Both the position numbers and the translations under genes were made by a program. Below, one piece after another: positions 28,174 to 37,553 of a stretch of DNA of 64,000 nucleotides. The stretch is from DATJPY01 sp035506135 (lineage in GTDB: Bacteria; Myxococcota_A; UBA9160; PR03), in contig DATJPY010000043.1 of assembly GCA_035506135.1 (NCBI GenBank), positions 1-64,000 on the forward strand. Direction: 5' to 3'. Under the pieces are notes generated by a model. It was not told the origin of the DNA. It did not search any database and was given only the letters and a program-made list of their open reading frames with translations. Position 1 is the stretch's first letter, and each line of letters starts with the position of its first letter.

Positions 28174-29526
28174 ATGCGCTGGCTCCTGCTCGCCGCGCTG
28201 CTCGCCGCCGCCGGCCCCGCCCTGGCGGACTCCGATGCCTCGACGGCGCCGGACCCGGCTGCGAGCGCGCCGAAGCTCTCGACCCGCGTGCGCGGCGAGT
28301 GGGCGATCGAGACGAACGGCAACCGCGCGGGCGACTCGCAGACGCTCGGGCTCGAGATCGAGCCCCAGATCCAGCTTCCGCTCCCGGACCACTTCGCGCT
28401 CGACGCGATCGGGCGGCTCCGACTCGACGCCTACGACCGGCTCGGCTTCACGGGCAACCAGGCGGTGGCCCCGATGACACGCGCCGCCCAGCTCGGGCAG
28501 AACGGCGACCTGGCGCTGCGCGAGCTCTTCGTCTCGGGCAGCGTCGGTCCGGTCTACCTGCGCCTCGGGAAGCAGCAGATCGTCTGGGGCCAGACGGACG
28601 GGCTCAAGCTCCTCGACGTGGTGGACCCGCAGGAGTTCCGCGAGTTCATCCTCCCCGACTTCGACGAGTCGCGCATCCCGCTCTGGACCGCCGACGCCGA
28701 GGTCCCGATCGGGAAGGCGCACCTCCAGCTCATCTGGGTGCCGGACCCGAGCACCGACGTGTTCCCCGACCCCGGCAAGCGCTTCGCGTTCACCACCCCG
28801 CTGCTGCTCGGGCCGCCCCCGCCTCCCGGCTTACCGGTGCGCGTGCGCCACGTCGACCGGCCGGACGACCCGATCTCCGACTCGGACGGTGGAGCCCGCC
28901 TCTCCGGCCGGTGGCACGGCTGGGACCTGACGGCGAACTACCTCTACCACTTCTCCGACATCCCGCTGCCCTTCCGCGACGTGTCGTTCGAGAACGGCGT
29001 TCCGAGCGCGGTGGTCCGGCCCGGCTTCGAGCGCACGCACCTCTTCGGCGGGAGCTGCAGCAGCGCCTTCGGCGACCTCACGGTGCGCTGCGAGCTGGCC
29101 TACAACCTCGACTTCCACTCGCCCGCCAAGAGCTTCTCGGATCGCAACGGCGTGGTGCGCGCCGACCAGCTCGATTACGTGATCGGCCTCGACTGGTACC
29201 ACTTCGAGAACACGCTGCTCTCGCTCCAGATCTTCCAGAGCTGGGCGGTGCAGAACGCGTCGCAGCTCGTGCGCGACCCGCTCGAGGCGAACCTGACGCT
29301 GCTCGCGCGCCGCACCTTCCTGAACGAGCGCCTGACCCTCGAGACGATGTGGATCCAGAACCTGAACCGGGGAGACGGGCTGGTCCGCCCCAAGATCCGC
29401 TACGAGCTGCGCGACCGCCTCTTCGTCTGGCTCGGCTTCGACGTCTTCTACGGCAAGAGACGCGGCGTGTTCGGCGAGTTCGACGACAACTCCCGCGCGG
29501 TGCTCGGCTTCGAGTGGGGGATCTAG
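28174..29526 (+). CDS. DUF1302-family outer-membrane beta-barrel protein
   Basis: 450 aa with a signal peptide cleaved around ALADSD. The rest is rich in alternating hydrophobic and aromatic strands and ends in FEWGI, consistent with a barrel. The block LRLGKQQIVWGQTDGLKLLDVVDPQEFREFILPDFDESRIPLW is the hallmark of DUF1302 proteins. These are outer-membrane proteins often found beside RND or lipid-export genes. No such partner is adjacent here; the gene stands alone between cyclophilin and gamma-glutamyltransferase. TAGACT lies 9 nt before the ATG. Function unknown; a passive channel is the simplest guess. Confidence 0.85.
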   Translation: MRWLLLAALLAAAGPALADSDASTAPDPAASAPKLSTRVRGEWAIETNGNRAGDSQTLGLEIEPQIQLPLPDHFALDAIGRLRLDAYDRLGFTGNQAVAPMTRAAQLGQNGDLALRELFVSGSVGPVYLRLGKQQIVWGQTDGLKLLDVVDPQEFREFILPDFDESRIPLWTADAEVPIGKAHLQLIWVPDPSTDVFPDPGKRFAFTTPLLLGPPPPPGLPVRVRHVDRPDDPISDSDGGARLSGRWHGWDLTANYLYHFSDIPLPFRDVSFENGVPSAVVRPGFERTHLFGGSCSSAFGDLTVRCELAYNLDFHSPAKSFSDRNGVVRADQLDYVIGLDWYHFENTLLSLQIFQSWAVQNASQLVRDPLEANLTLLARRTFLNERLTLETMWIQNLNRGDGLVRPKIRYELRDRLFVWLGFDVFYGKRRGVFGEFDDNSRAVLGFEWGI

Positions 29527-29558
29527 GGGGCCGCGAGCCCCGCCGGCTCGGCTCGTCC

Positions 29559-31313
29559 TCAGTCGCCGAGCGCGAGCCCGTCGCTGCGCGGGTCGCTGCC
29601 CCCGAGCTGCCAGCCGGTCTTCGGGTCGATGGCGATCGCCTGGACGCTCGACCAGTTGGAGTCCTCGACCTTCACCTGATGGCCCCGCCGGCGCAGGCCC
29701 TCGAGCACGTCGGCCGGGATCCACGGCTCGACGTAGAGCAGGTCCGGCACCCACTGGTGATGGATGCGCGGGAAGGCCACCGCCGACGAGACGTCCATCC
29801 GGTAGTCGAGGACGTTCAGGATCGAGAGCAGGACGGCGGAGATGATGCGCGGACCGCCGGGGCTCCCCGTCACCAGCCGCACCTTGCCGTTCTCGAGCAC
29901 GATCGCGGGCGTCATGCTGGAGAGCGGGCGCTTGCCGGGCGCAACTGCGTTCATCCCGCGCGTGTCGACCAGCCCGAAGGCGTTCGGCTGGTTCGGAGCC
30001 ACGGAGAAGTCGTCCATCTCGTCGTTCAGCACGATTCCCGTGCCCGACGCGGTGATGCCCGACCCGAAGATCAGGTTGATGGTCTGGGTGATGGCGACCG
30101 CGTTCCCGGCGGCGTCGGTGGCCGAGAGGTGGGTCGTGCCGCCGTCGTCGGGCGGCGGCACGCCGGGGCCCGCCACGTGGATCGCAACCTCGTCCTGGCC
30201 CCAGGTCCAGGGCGCCCGGCGCCACCGCGGCGGCAAGAGCTCGCTGCGAAGGCGCTCCGCGTACGCCTTCGAGACCAGGCCGGCGACCGGGACCGACACG
30301 AAGTCGGTGTCGCCGAGGTAGGCGGCGCGATCGGCGAAGGCGAGTTTCAGCGCCTCCGCCACGCGGTGCAGCGACGCCGAGGAGCCGGCGCCGAGCGGCG
30401 CGAGATCGAAGCCTTCGAGGATGTTCAGCGCCTCCACGAGGGCGATGCCGCCCGACGAGGGCGGCGGGAACGAGATCACCTGCCAGCCGCGATAGCGACC
30501 GCGGATCGGGTCGCGCAGCTTCGTCTGGTAGTGCGCCAGGTCCTCCGCGCGCAGGATGCCGCCGCGCCGCTGCACGTCGGCTTCGATGGCCTGCGCGATG
30601 GCGCCGCGGTAGAACGGCTCGGGGCCCTCGCGCGCCAGCAGGCGCAGCGTCGCCGCCAGGTCCTTCTGCACCAGCCACCAGCCCGGAGCAATGGGTGCGC
30701 CGGCCGGGCTCGCCGGCGGGAGCTGGATCCGGGCGGTCTCGGGAAAGCGCGCCGCCATCCCGGCGTCGCGCCAATGCGTCAGGATCGCGGCATGGCGGGA
30801 GCTGATCGGGAAGCCCTTGTCCGCGAGCTCGATGGCCGGCGCGAGCACCTGGGAGAGCGGAAGCGTCCCCCAGCGCTCGAGAGCGAGCGCGAGGCCCGCC
30901 ACGAGGCCGGGCGTCGCGACCGCGAGCGGACCGACCTGCGACGCGTGCTCGGGAAGGCCGGGTGTCACGAACATGTCGCGCGTCGCGGCGGCGGGCGCCG
31001 TCTCGCGCGCGTCGAGCGCGACGTCGGTGCCGTCGGCCAGGTGCAGCAGGAGGAAGCCGCCTCCGCCGATGCCCGAGTGATAGGGCTCGGTCACGCCCAG
31101 GGCGAAGGCGGTGGCGACGGCGGCATCGACCGCGTTGCCCCCGGCGCGCAGCATGGCCACGCCCGCCTCGGTCGCGTGGCGCTCGGCGGCCACCACCATG
31201 CCGTGCTGCCCGACGGCGGGGGCGGTGGCGGCCCCGCGCGCCGGCGCAGCGACGACCACGGCCAGCAGCAGGGCCAGGACAACGCCCCACCGCGGGGCGG
31301 GTGACGGCGACAT
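29559..31313 (-). CDS. ggt: Gamma-glutamyltransferase
   Basis: 584 aa from ATG 31313. Periplasmic autoprocessing enzyme that cleaves the gamma-glutamyl bond of glutathione and related compounds. A signal peptide is present. The large-subunit start is GMVVAAERHATEAGVAMLRAGGNAVDAAVA. The autocleavage/nucleophile Thr is T393 in DDGGTTHLSATD, almost the same number as in E. coli. The small subunit contains INLIFGSGITASGTGIVLNDEMDDF and TPAIVLENGKVRLVTGSPGGPRI. TACGGT lies 7 nt before the ATG. Upstream is a long repeat-filled gap. Confidence 0.96.
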   Translation of the reverse strand: MSPSPAPRWGVVLALLLAVVVAAPARGAATAPAVGQHGMVVAAERHATEAGVAMLRAGGNAVDAAVATAFALGVTEPYHSGIGGGGFLLLHLADGTDVALDARETAPAAATRDMFVTPGLPEHASQVGPLAVATPGLVAGLALALERWGTLPLSQVLAPAIELADKGFPISSRHAAILTHWRDAGMAARFPETARIQLPPASPAGAPIAPGWWLVQKDLAATLRLLAREGPEPFYRGAIAQAIEADVQRRGGILRAEDLAHYQTKLRDPIRGRYRGWQVISFPPPSSGGIALVEALNILEGFDLAPLGAGSSASLHRVAEALKLAFADRAAYLGDTDFVSVPVAGLVSKAYAERLRSELLPPRWRRAPWTWGQDEVAIHVAGPGVPPPDDGGTTHLSATDAAGNAVAITQTINLIFGSGITASGTGIVLNDEMDDFSVAPNQPNAFGLVDTRGMNAVAPGKRPLSSMTPAIVLENGKVRLVTGSPGGPRIISAVLLSILNVLDYRMDVSSAVAFPRIHHQWVPDLLYVEPWIPADVLEGLRRRGHQVKVEDSNWSSVQAIAIDPKTGWQLGGSDPRSDGLALGD

Positions 31314-31320
31314 GGCGGCC

Positions 31321-31326
31321 ACCGTA
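31321..31326 (-). promoter_or_regulatory. ggt: Putative -10 hexamer of ggt (near-leaderless)
   Basis: TACGGT ends 7 nt before ATG 31313. No ribosome-binding site of normal spacing is seen. Confidence 0.45.
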
Positions 31327-31470
31327 TCACAGCCCTCGCTGCGACCCGGCGGCGGTTTGAATCAATGCGAGGCCGGGTCCGTCAATTCGATCGATGGGGC
31401 GCGCGTTCGGCCCCGCTCCCGCGATCACCGAGCTCCCCCAACAGCTCGGCGCATGCCGCGGGTCCGGGGC

Positions 31471-31519
31471 GCTCCGGGCCGCCCGTTCCTTCTCCCCCTC
31501 CGGAAGAGCGGCCCGGAGC
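31471..31519. repeat. 12-bp inverted repeat in the ggt upstream gap
   Basis: Arms GCTCCGGGCCGC (31471-31482) and GCGGCCCGGAGC (31508-31519) are perfect complements around a 25-nt pyrimidine-rich loop that can pair further (TTCC/GGAA). It could terminate transcription from the sulfatase-fold gene. The rest of the gap up to 31540 shows no supported gene. Confidence 0.55.
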
Positions 31520-31558
31520 ACGCCGCCCCGTCACTCGTTGACTTCGCTCTGCTTCGCC

Positions 31559-31769
31559 TCGCTGCGCGCATCGGCCTACGGCCGATTGGGTTGCTGAGCT
31601 GCAGCACATCCTGATCGACTTCGCTCGCCTGCGGCTCGCTGCGCATCGGCCTACGGCCGATTGGGTTGCTGAGCTGCAGCACATCCTGATCGACTTCGCT
31701 CGCCTGCGGCTCGCTGCGCGCGCCCTTCGGGCGCTTGCGGGATGATCCAGACGATCCGGCTGCCTCGGA
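31559..31769 (+). repeat. Intergenic two-hairpin repeat element, copy B with a 75-bp tandem duplication
   Basis: Positions 31570-31644 and 31645-31719 are identical 75-bp units, each beginning with the hairpin ATCGGCC-TAC-GGCCGAT. A degenerate partial unit precedes them (31539-31569). After the second unit come the hairpin GCGCCC-TTC-GGGCGC (31720-31734) and a GATGATCCAGACGATCC tail. The block matches the reverse complement of copy A at 9463-9605. It lies between the stop of the sulfatase-fold gene and ggt. Confidence 0.9.
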
Positions 31770-31781
31770 GAAGACGGGGGG

Positions 31782-33737
31782 TCAGCGCGCGGGCCGGCCG
31801 GTGCGGGTCTCGACGAGGGCGCCGGCGGTCTGGTAGTAGGCGATCGCGTCGGCGACCCGCGCCGGGTCGACGGGGAGCGGGCGAAGGGCGCCGGAGCGGC
31901 GATCCCACTCGTACACCGCCTGCTGTCGGACCGGCTTCAGCACCACCAGCCGGCCCGGAGTCAGGTAGCCGAGCGTCTCGTAGGTCGAGAGAAGCGCGCG
32001 CTCGTCGCCGGGCCCCATGTGCAGCACGTCCTTCCCGTAGAACGCGCTGTCGTAGTGCCAGTTCAGCAGCGCGAGCAGCGTCGGCGCGAAGTCGATCTGG
32101 CTGCTCAGCCGGTCGACGCGGCGCGGCGCCAGGAGGGCGGGCGCGTAGAGGATCAGCGGGATCGCGTAGCGCGGAACCGGCAGGTCGGCGCGGCCGGTGC
32201 TGCTGGCGCAGTGGTCGGCCACGATCGCGAAGACGGTGTCGGCGAACCAGGGCCGCGTGCGCGCCTCGGCGAAGAAGCGCCCGATCGCGTAGTCGCTGTA
32301 GCGCACCCCGCCGTCGCGGTTCGTGTGGGAGGGGATGTCGATGCGGCCCGCCGGGTACGTGAAGGGCCGGTGGTTCGAGGTCGTCATCACGAAGTGGTAG
32401 AACGGGCGGCCGGCCGCGTACGCGCGGTCGGCCTCGGCGAGCGTCCAACCGTACAGGTCCTCGTCGCTGGCACCCCAGGCGTTGGCAAAGGCGAGGCTCG
32501 CGGCGGGCGCGCTGGCGCGGTCCACGACGCGGAACCCGTGCCGCGAGAAGAACGGCGCCATGTTGTCGAAGCCGCCGTAGCCACCGTAGAGGAAGACCAC
32601 GTCGTAGCCGCGCTCGGCGAAGAGCTCGCCGATCGACGGCAGCCCGTCGGGCTCCGGGCGCTTCAGGATCGACTCGCCAGGGGTCGGCGGCAGCGAGAGC
32701 GCGAGCGCCTCCATGCCGCGCACCGTGCGCGTGCCGGTCGCGTAGAAGTTGGTGAAGAGGACGCCCTGGTCCGCGATCGCGTCGAGCTCCGGCGTGAGGC
32801 CGGTCCGGCGCCCGAACGCGCTCAGGTACTTCGCGCTCAGGCTCTCGACCGTGATCTGGATCACGTTGTAGCGGCGCTCCGCGCCGGCGGGCTCGATACG
32901 CCGGCGCAGGTCGCGCGGGTCGTCGGAGAGGAAGCGGCCCGCATCGGTGCGCAGGAGCTCCCGCATCGTCCGGAACGCCGCGTCCCCTTCGAGGGTCGGG
33001 TAGAACGCCGGGTAGGAGAGGTCGCGCGTGCGCAGCGCGGCGAAGAACGCGTGGATGCCGTTGCGCGCCAGCTCCTGCTCGTATCGGTTCTCGAAGCCCG
33101 TGAGGGTGCGGTCGTCGAGCGCCCATGCAAAGGCGAGGGGAACGAGCAGGGCGGCGCCGCCGGCCGTGAGCCGGCCGCGGAGCGGGGTCGCGGAGGCGAG
33201 CCACGCAGGGAGCCAGCGGCTCCTCTCGAGCAACCACACCAGCACGGCCGCCGCCGGGACCAGCGCGCCGAGCAGCCGCGCAACCGGGTACGACTCCCGG
33301 ACGTTGTCGAGCACCTCGCGCGTGTACACCAGGTAGTCGACCGCGATGAAGTTGAACCGCGTGCCGAACTCACCCCAGAACAGCCACTCGGCGACCGCCA
33401 CGAAGAGCAGGGCGTAGGCGAGCGCGAAGAAGCCTGCGCGGGCGAGCGCGCCGTGCAGGCGGCTCGCGAAGATCCGCTGCGGCAGGAGCACGAGCACCAG
33501 CACGGCCGGGATCGCCAGGTAGGACGCGACGGCGAGGTCGTAGACGAAGCCGGCGCCCAGCAGCGCGGCGAGCGCCGCGGGAGTCGGCTCGAGCGAGGCC
33601 CGCGCGCGCCAGAGGAGCGCCAGCCGTGTGGCAGTCGCAACGCCGACGGCCAAGGCCGCGACGAGCGCGGCGCCCGCGAGCCGATGGGACAGGATGCGGC
33701 GAGCGGGCGAGCTCGGGGCGGCGGCGGGCGGGCTCAC
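31782..33737 (-). CDS. LTA-synthase-like membrane sulfatase-fold enzyme
   Basis: 651 aa. About five N-terminal membrane helices (residues ~20-215) anchor a periplasmic alkaline-phosphatase-superfamily domain. The domain begins YNVIQITVESLSAKYLSAFG, where E corresponds to the metal-binding glutamate of LtaS. The likely nucleophile is T338 in TGTRTVRGMEALALS. YGGYGGFDNMAPFF, FYHFVMTTSNHRPFTYP and IVADHCASS supply further metal ligands (His, Asp-His). In Gram-negatives such proteins transfer phosphoglycerol or phosphoethanolamine to surface glycans. The start is GTG after GAGGATCC. It is divergent from the SGNH gene. Confidence 0.9.
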   Translation of the reverse strand: MSPPAAAPSSPARRILSHRLAGAALVAALAVGVATATRLALLWRARASLEPTPAALAALLGAGFVYDLAVASYLAIPAVLVLVLLPQRIFASRLHGALARAGFFALAYALLFVAVAEWLFWGEFGTRFNFIAVDYLVYTREVLDNVRESYPVARLLGALVPAAAVLVWLLERSRWLPAWLASATPLRGRLTAGGAALLVPLAFAWALDDRTLTGFENRYEQELARNGIHAFFAALRTRDLSYPAFYPTLEGDAAFRTMRELLRTDAGRFLSDDPRDLRRRIEPAGAERRYNVIQITVESLSAKYLSAFGRRTGLTPELDAIADQGVLFTNFYATGTRTVRGMEALALSLPPTPGESILKRPEPDGLPSIGELFAERGYDVVFLYGGYGGFDNMAPFFSRHGFRVVDRASAPAASLAFANAWGASDEDLYGWTLAEADRAYAAGRPFYHFVMTTSNHRPFTYPAGRIDIPSHTNRDGGVRYSDYAIGRFFAEARTRPWFADTVFAIVADHCASSTGRADLPVPRYAIPLILYAPALLAPRRVDRLSSQIDFAPTLLALLNWHYDSAFYGKDVLHMGPGDERALLSTYETLGYLTPGRLVVLKPVRQQAVYEWDRRSGALRPLPVDPARVADAIAYYQTAGALVETRTGRPAR

Positions 33738-33840
33738 GGATCCTCGAGCGACAGGGCGTCGACTGTAGGCATAGTCGCGGAGCGCCTCAACGGATACTCT
33801 CCGCGCTCCACCAGGAGGCCGCCCCCCGGCGCCAAGTCCG

Positions 33841-34842
33841 ATGAGGTACCTGATCTTCCTGATCGCCGCGGCGCTGCTGCTCTCGGAGGCGGCGCTGCGG
33901 GTTTTCGACCCGCTCGGCGCGTCGTACCTCTTCGAGATGCATCGCTACACGAGGATGGTGCAGAGCGATCCGCGCTTCGCCTACATCCAGCGCCCCCACC
34001 TGCACGAGACCTTCCAGGGTGTCGAGGTCACGACCAACGGCGAAGGGCTGCGCGGCCCCGAGTTCGCGCTGAGCAAGCCGCCCGGCACCTTCCGGGTCCT
34101 GATGCTCGGCGACTCGGTGGTGTTCGGCTGGGGCGTCGAGTATCCGCAGACGTTCGCGTCGCTGCTCCAGGCGTCCTGGGGCCGACAGGGCGTCGACGCC
34201 GAGGTGATCTCGGCGGCGGCCTGCTCCTGGAACACACGCACCGAGTACGAGTTCCTGAAGGCGAAGGCGCTCGCGTATCAGCCGGACCTGGTCGTGCTGG
34301 TGATCGTCGACAACGATACCGAGGTGAAGCGAGAGGGATACACGGAGATCGCGCGAGAGAAGCCCGAGAAGGACCGGCTGCGCGAGCTCTGGGAGGACCT
34401 GCAGCGCAACCTGTTCCGGCACAGCCGCCTCGCAGCGAACGTCCGACTGGTCCTCGAGAGGCACCGCGGGGACCCGGGCAGGCCCTCCGAGATCGAGCGC
34501 TCGCCCGGCTGGCAGGACGCCCGGCTGGCGCTCGACGGCATCGTCGCGCTGTGTCGCGAGCACGGCATCGACCTGGTCGCGTACCTCTTCCACTCCGACC
34601 AGAACCCCTCGAGGGTGGGATCCCTGCCCCTCTACGAGGCGCACCTGCGCGACCTCGGCGTGCCCACGTTCTCGATGCCCGACGCGCTGTTCTCGGCCAA
34701 CGGCGCCTTCCGCAACTCGCCCACCGACCCGCACCCGAACGCGCGCGGGCACGCTTTGATCGCCGCGATCATGGAGAGGGATCTCGAGCCGCGGATCGCG
34801 CGACGGCGCCGGCGCATGCAGGACGCCGTCGCCGCGCCGTGA
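33841..34842 (+). CDS. Membrane-anchored SGNH/GDSL hydrolase
   Basis: 333 aa. The N-terminal helix MRYLIFLIAAALLLSEAALRVF is a signal anchor, leaving the catalytic domain outside the inner membrane. The nucleophile Ser is in FRVLMLGDSVVFGWGVE (block I) and the catalytic Asp-His pair is in TDPHPNARGHALIA. The fold is shared by esterases and by O-acetyltransferases acting on polysaccharides. Placement beside the LTA-synthase-like enzyme suggests cell-envelope polymer modification. No ribosome-binding site of normal spacing is visible. The stop is 8 nt from the convergent MATE gene. Confidence 0.88.
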   Translation: MRYLIFLIAAALLLSEAALRVFDPLGASYLFEMHRYTRMVQSDPRFAYIQRPHLHETFQGVEVTTNGEGLRGPEFALSKPPGTFRVLMLGDSVVFGWGVEYPQTFASLLQASWGRQGVDAEVISAAACSWNTRTEYEFLKAKALAYQPDLVVLVIVDNDTEVKREGYTEIAREKPEKDRLRELWEDLQRNLFRHSRLAANVRLVLERHRGDPGRPSEIERSPGWQDARLALDGIVALCREHGIDLVAYLFHSDQNPSRVGSLPLYEAHLRDLGVPTFSMPDALFSANGAFRNSPTDPHPNARGHALIAAIMERDLEPRIARRRRRMQDAVAAP

Positions 34843-34850
34843 AGGCCCGC

Positions 34851-36221
34851 TCAGATCCGCACCTCCTTCCACGCGCCGTTGCGGAAGCGCCAGCCGAGCG
34901 CGACGGCCAGTGCGAGGATGAAGAGGAACTCGGCGTACCACGCGCCCACCACACCGCGTCCCAGCACGATCGCGAACAGGTAGGCGAACGGCAGCCGCAC
35001 CACCCACGCGAGCCCCGTCTGCACCAGGAACGGCCAGCGCGTGTCGCCGGCGCCGCGGAGCGCGCCGCCCGTCACGATCTGCAGCGCATCGAAGAGCTGG
35101 AACGCGGCCCCGAGCGCCAGGAGCGGGCGACCGAGGCGCAGCACCTCCGGGTCGTCGATATACATGCCGAGGAGCGCCTCCGGCGCCAGCACGAAGACCG
35201 CCGCCACGACGACGGCGAGCGCGATCGCGAGCCCGACCGCCGACCTCACGCTGCGCACGGCCGCCGCGAGGTCGCCGGCTCCCTTGTAGCGGCCCACCAG
35301 GGTCGTCGCGGCCAGGCCGATCCCGATCGCCTGCATGAACGAGATCGAGAGCAGCGAAATCATCGCCTGGTTCGCCGCCATGGAGGCGTTGCCCATGCGC
35401 GCCACCAGCGTGGTGAAGATGGCGAAGGCGCTCATGTCGAGGATCCACTGGCCGCCGATCGGCGCGCCCGTGCGGAGGAATCGGCGGATTTCGGGCGCGC
35501 TCGGCCGCACCGGCTGCGTCGCGTAGCGCTGCGCGACCGACGGCCGCAAGAGCCCAACCGCGAGCACGAGCACTCCGATCCACTCGGCGGTCGACGTCGC
35601 CAGGCCGGCCCCGGCCACGCCCCAGGCGGGGAGCCCGAGGTGGCCGAAGACGAGCGCCCACGCCAGCAACGCGTTCGCCGCGTTGGCGACGAGGGTCGCG
35701 ATCAGCGGCGTTCGCGTGTCGCCGAGACCGCGAAAGAACGACGCCAGCACCATCCACACGCCGAGCCCTGCGACGCCGAGGGGTCGCATCCGCGCGTAGG
35801 AGAGCGCGTACGAGCGCAGCTCGTCGGTCGTCCCCATCACCCGCCACAGCGGATCGGCGAGCGCGACGAACCCGAGCGTCGCGAGCGCGAGCGCCGGCAC
35901 GACGGCGTAGAGGCCCTGCCAGGCCCACGGGCCGCAGGCCGCCTCGTCGCCGGCGCCGTGCGCCTGCGAGACGAACGTCTGGACGCCGGTGGCCGTCCCG
36001 CTGAAGAAGCTCATCACCGTCCAGAGCCAGATGCCAGCGAAGCCGAGCGCTCCGAGCGGGGCGGCGCCCAGATGGCCGACGAAGATCGAGTCGACCACGT
36101 TCATCACCGTCTGGGACATCTGGGTGAGCACGATCGGGTACGCGAGCCACGCGACCTCGCGCACGCCCCCGGAGCGGGCAGGCGCGTGCGAGGCGGCGCT
36201 GGCTGCGATCGGAGTGGCCAT
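34851..36221 (-). CDS. MATE family efflux transporter
   Basis: 456 aa with about twelve membrane helices in two halves. The first half contains YPIVLTQMSQTVMNVVDSIFVGHLGAAPLGALGFA and SFFRGLGDTRTPL. The second has APIGGQWILDMSAFAIFTTLVARMGNASMAANQA and GGALRGAGDTRWPF. These are typical of cation-coupled multidrug exporters (NorM/DinF class). The start has GGAG 6 nt upstream, just downstream of a 13-bp hairpin that could control expression. Substrate unknown. Confidence 0.95.
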   Translation of the reverse strand: MATPIAASAASHAPARSGGVREVAWLAYPIVLTQMSQTVMNVVDSIFVGHLGAAPLGALGFAGIWLWTVMSFFSGTATGVQTFVSQAHGAGDEAACGPWAWQGLYAVVPALALATLGFVALADPLWRVMGTTDELRSYALSYARMRPLGVAGLGVWMVLASFFRGLGDTRTPLIATLVANAANALLAWALVFGHLGLPAWGVAGAGLATSTAEWIGVLVLAVGLLRPSVAQRYATQPVRPSAPEIRRFLRTGAPIGGQWILDMSAFAIFTTLVARMGNASMAANQAMISLLSISFMQAIGIGLAATTLVGRYKGAGDLAAAVRSVRSAVGLAIALAVVVAAVFVLAPEALLGMYIDDPEVLRLGRPLLALGAAFQLFDALQIVTGGALRGAGDTRWPFLVQTGLAWVVRLPFAYLFAIVLGRGVVGAWYAEFLFILALAVALGWRFRNGAWKEVRI

Positions 36222-36237
36222 GGGAAGCTCCAGAACG

Positions 36238-36275
36238 CCGGAGGCCGCGGGCGCTTTCGCATCCGCGGCCTCCGG
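36238..36275 (-). promoter_or_regulatory. Leader hairpin upstream of the MATE gene
   Basis: Arms CCGGAGGCCGCGG and CCGCGGCCTCCGG pair perfectly (13 bp) around a 12-nt loop, ending 16 nt before the ATG. Because it abuts the ribosome-binding site in the untranslated leader, it may be an attenuator or protein-binding stem. The remaining ~230 bp to the aldo/keto reductase gene holds no supported gene. Confidence 0.45.
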
Positions 36276-36509
36276 GGTGGGCCCTCTGGCTCACTCACTT
36301 CATGGGCGGATGCGATGGAGGCGATCGACGCCGACCCGCTGCGGCGCGCTCCGGGGCGCGCCCCCGAGATCGGCGGTCGCGTTGGCACTGGGGATGTTGT
36401 GCATGCTGCAGGCCTCTCGCAGGACGCCTGGATACCACAGCTTCCCGCGCCGGGGCAAGGGCGATCCGACCCCCCTCGGTGATATCGTCCGGGACGAGCG
36501 GAGGCTCCG

Positions 36510-37391
36510 ATGATCCCCACCCTGCCCTTCGGCCGCACCGGCCACGCGAGCACGCGGCTCGTCTTCGGCGCAGCCGCCCTCGCCATGGTGAGCCAGTCCG
36601 AGGCCGACCGCGGCCTCGACGAGATCCTCGCCGCCGGCGTGAACCACATCGATACGGCGGCCTCGTACGGCGACTCGGAGCTGCGCATCGGACCCTGGAT
36701 GGCGCGCCACCGGCGCGACTTCTTCCTCGCCACCAAGACGGGAGAGCGCAGCTACCGCGGCGCGCGCGATCAGATCCGGCGATCGCTCGATCGGCTGCGC
36801 GTCGACTCGGTCGACCTGCTCCAGCTCCACAACCTGGTGAAGCCCGAGGAGTGGGAGCAGGCGATGGGACCCGACGGCGCGCTGCGCGCCGCCGTCGAGG
36901 CGCGCGAAGAGGGGCTCGTGCGCTTCCTCGGCGTCACGGGACACGGGACGCGCGTTGCCACCATGCATCTGCGGAGCCTCGAGCGCTTCCCGTTCGACTC
37001 GGTGCTCCTCCCGTACAACCCCTCGATGATGCAGGACGCCGAGTACGCGCGGGACTTCGAGCGCCTGCTCGGCGCCTGCCGCGCGCGCGACGTCGCGGTG
37101 CAGACGATCAAGTCGGTGGCTCGCCGGCGCTGGCCCGAGGGCGCGACCCCGACCCACACGACCTGGTACGAGCCGCTGACGGATCCTGCGGCGATCGAGC
37201 GCGCCGTGCACTGGGCGCTCGCGCGCTCCGGCGTCTTCGTCAACAGCGCGAGCGACCTTCGCCTGCTCGGCCCCATGCTGCGCGCGGCCGCCTCGTTCCG
37301 CGCCGCGCCGGACGCGGCGGAGCTCGGCCGCGCGGGCGCATCGCTCGACACCGAGCCGCTCTTCATCCGCGGCTACTCCGCGACCGCTTGA
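36510..37391 (+). CDS. Aldo/keto reductase
   Basis: 293 aa, an NAD(P)H-dependent carbonyl reductase of the (beta/alpha)8 barrel family. The catalytic tetrad is in place: Asp and Tyr in NHIDTAASYGDSELRIG, Lys in FFLATKTG, His in LLQLHNL. The N-terminus (IPTLPFGRTGHASTRLVFGAAAL) matches the YghZ/Tas-like branch. C-terminal NADPH-binding residues are less clear (GVFVNSASDLRLL). TATCGT precedes a short leader with GGAGG 6 nt before the ATG. Natural substrate unknown. Confidence 0.94.
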   Translation: MIPTLPFGRTGHASTRLVFGAAALAMVSQSEADRGLDEILAAGVNHIDTAASYGDSELRIGPWMARHRRDFFLATKTGERSYRGARDQIRRSLDRLRVDSVDLLQLHNLVKPEEWEQAMGPDGALRAAVEAREEGLVRFLGVTGHGTRVATMHLRSLERFPFDSVLLPYNPSMMQDAEYARDFERLLGACRARDVAVQTIKSVARRRWPEGATPTHTTWYEPLTDPAAIERAVHWALARSGVFVNSASDLRLLGPMLRAAASFRAAPDAAELGRAGASLDTEPLFIRGYSATA

Positions 37392-37553
37392 CCGGCTCCG
37401 CGGCTCCGACCCATCTACCGACGGTGTGTGGGGTCGCGTGTCGGCTCGCTCGGCCGGCGGCGCATGCCCCACTTGCGGAATTCGAGAGCCGCCTCCGACA
37501 CTTGAGCCGGTAGCGCACTCGTCTGTCGACACGGCACGAGGCAGCCGGTCGAA

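Noticed and set aside
31327..31521. Short open frames in the ggt upstream gap
   Set aside because: Arg/Ala/Pro-rich, no ribosome-binding site, overlapping an inverted repeat.
31559..31769. CRISPR-like repeat
   Set aside because: Two identical 75-bp units with no spacers, plus hairpins shared with other intergenic sites; no cas genes.
36300..36403. A 34-aa ORF on the minus strand upstream of the MATE gene
   Set aside because: It has GAGAGG 8 nt upstream, but no recognisable features and no conservation evidence; too short to support.
32019..36482. A 1487-codon open frame on the plus strand
   Set aside because: It crosses three well-supported genes on other frames and reads as His/Arg/Glu-rich low-complexity sequence, the usual shadow in high-GC DNA.
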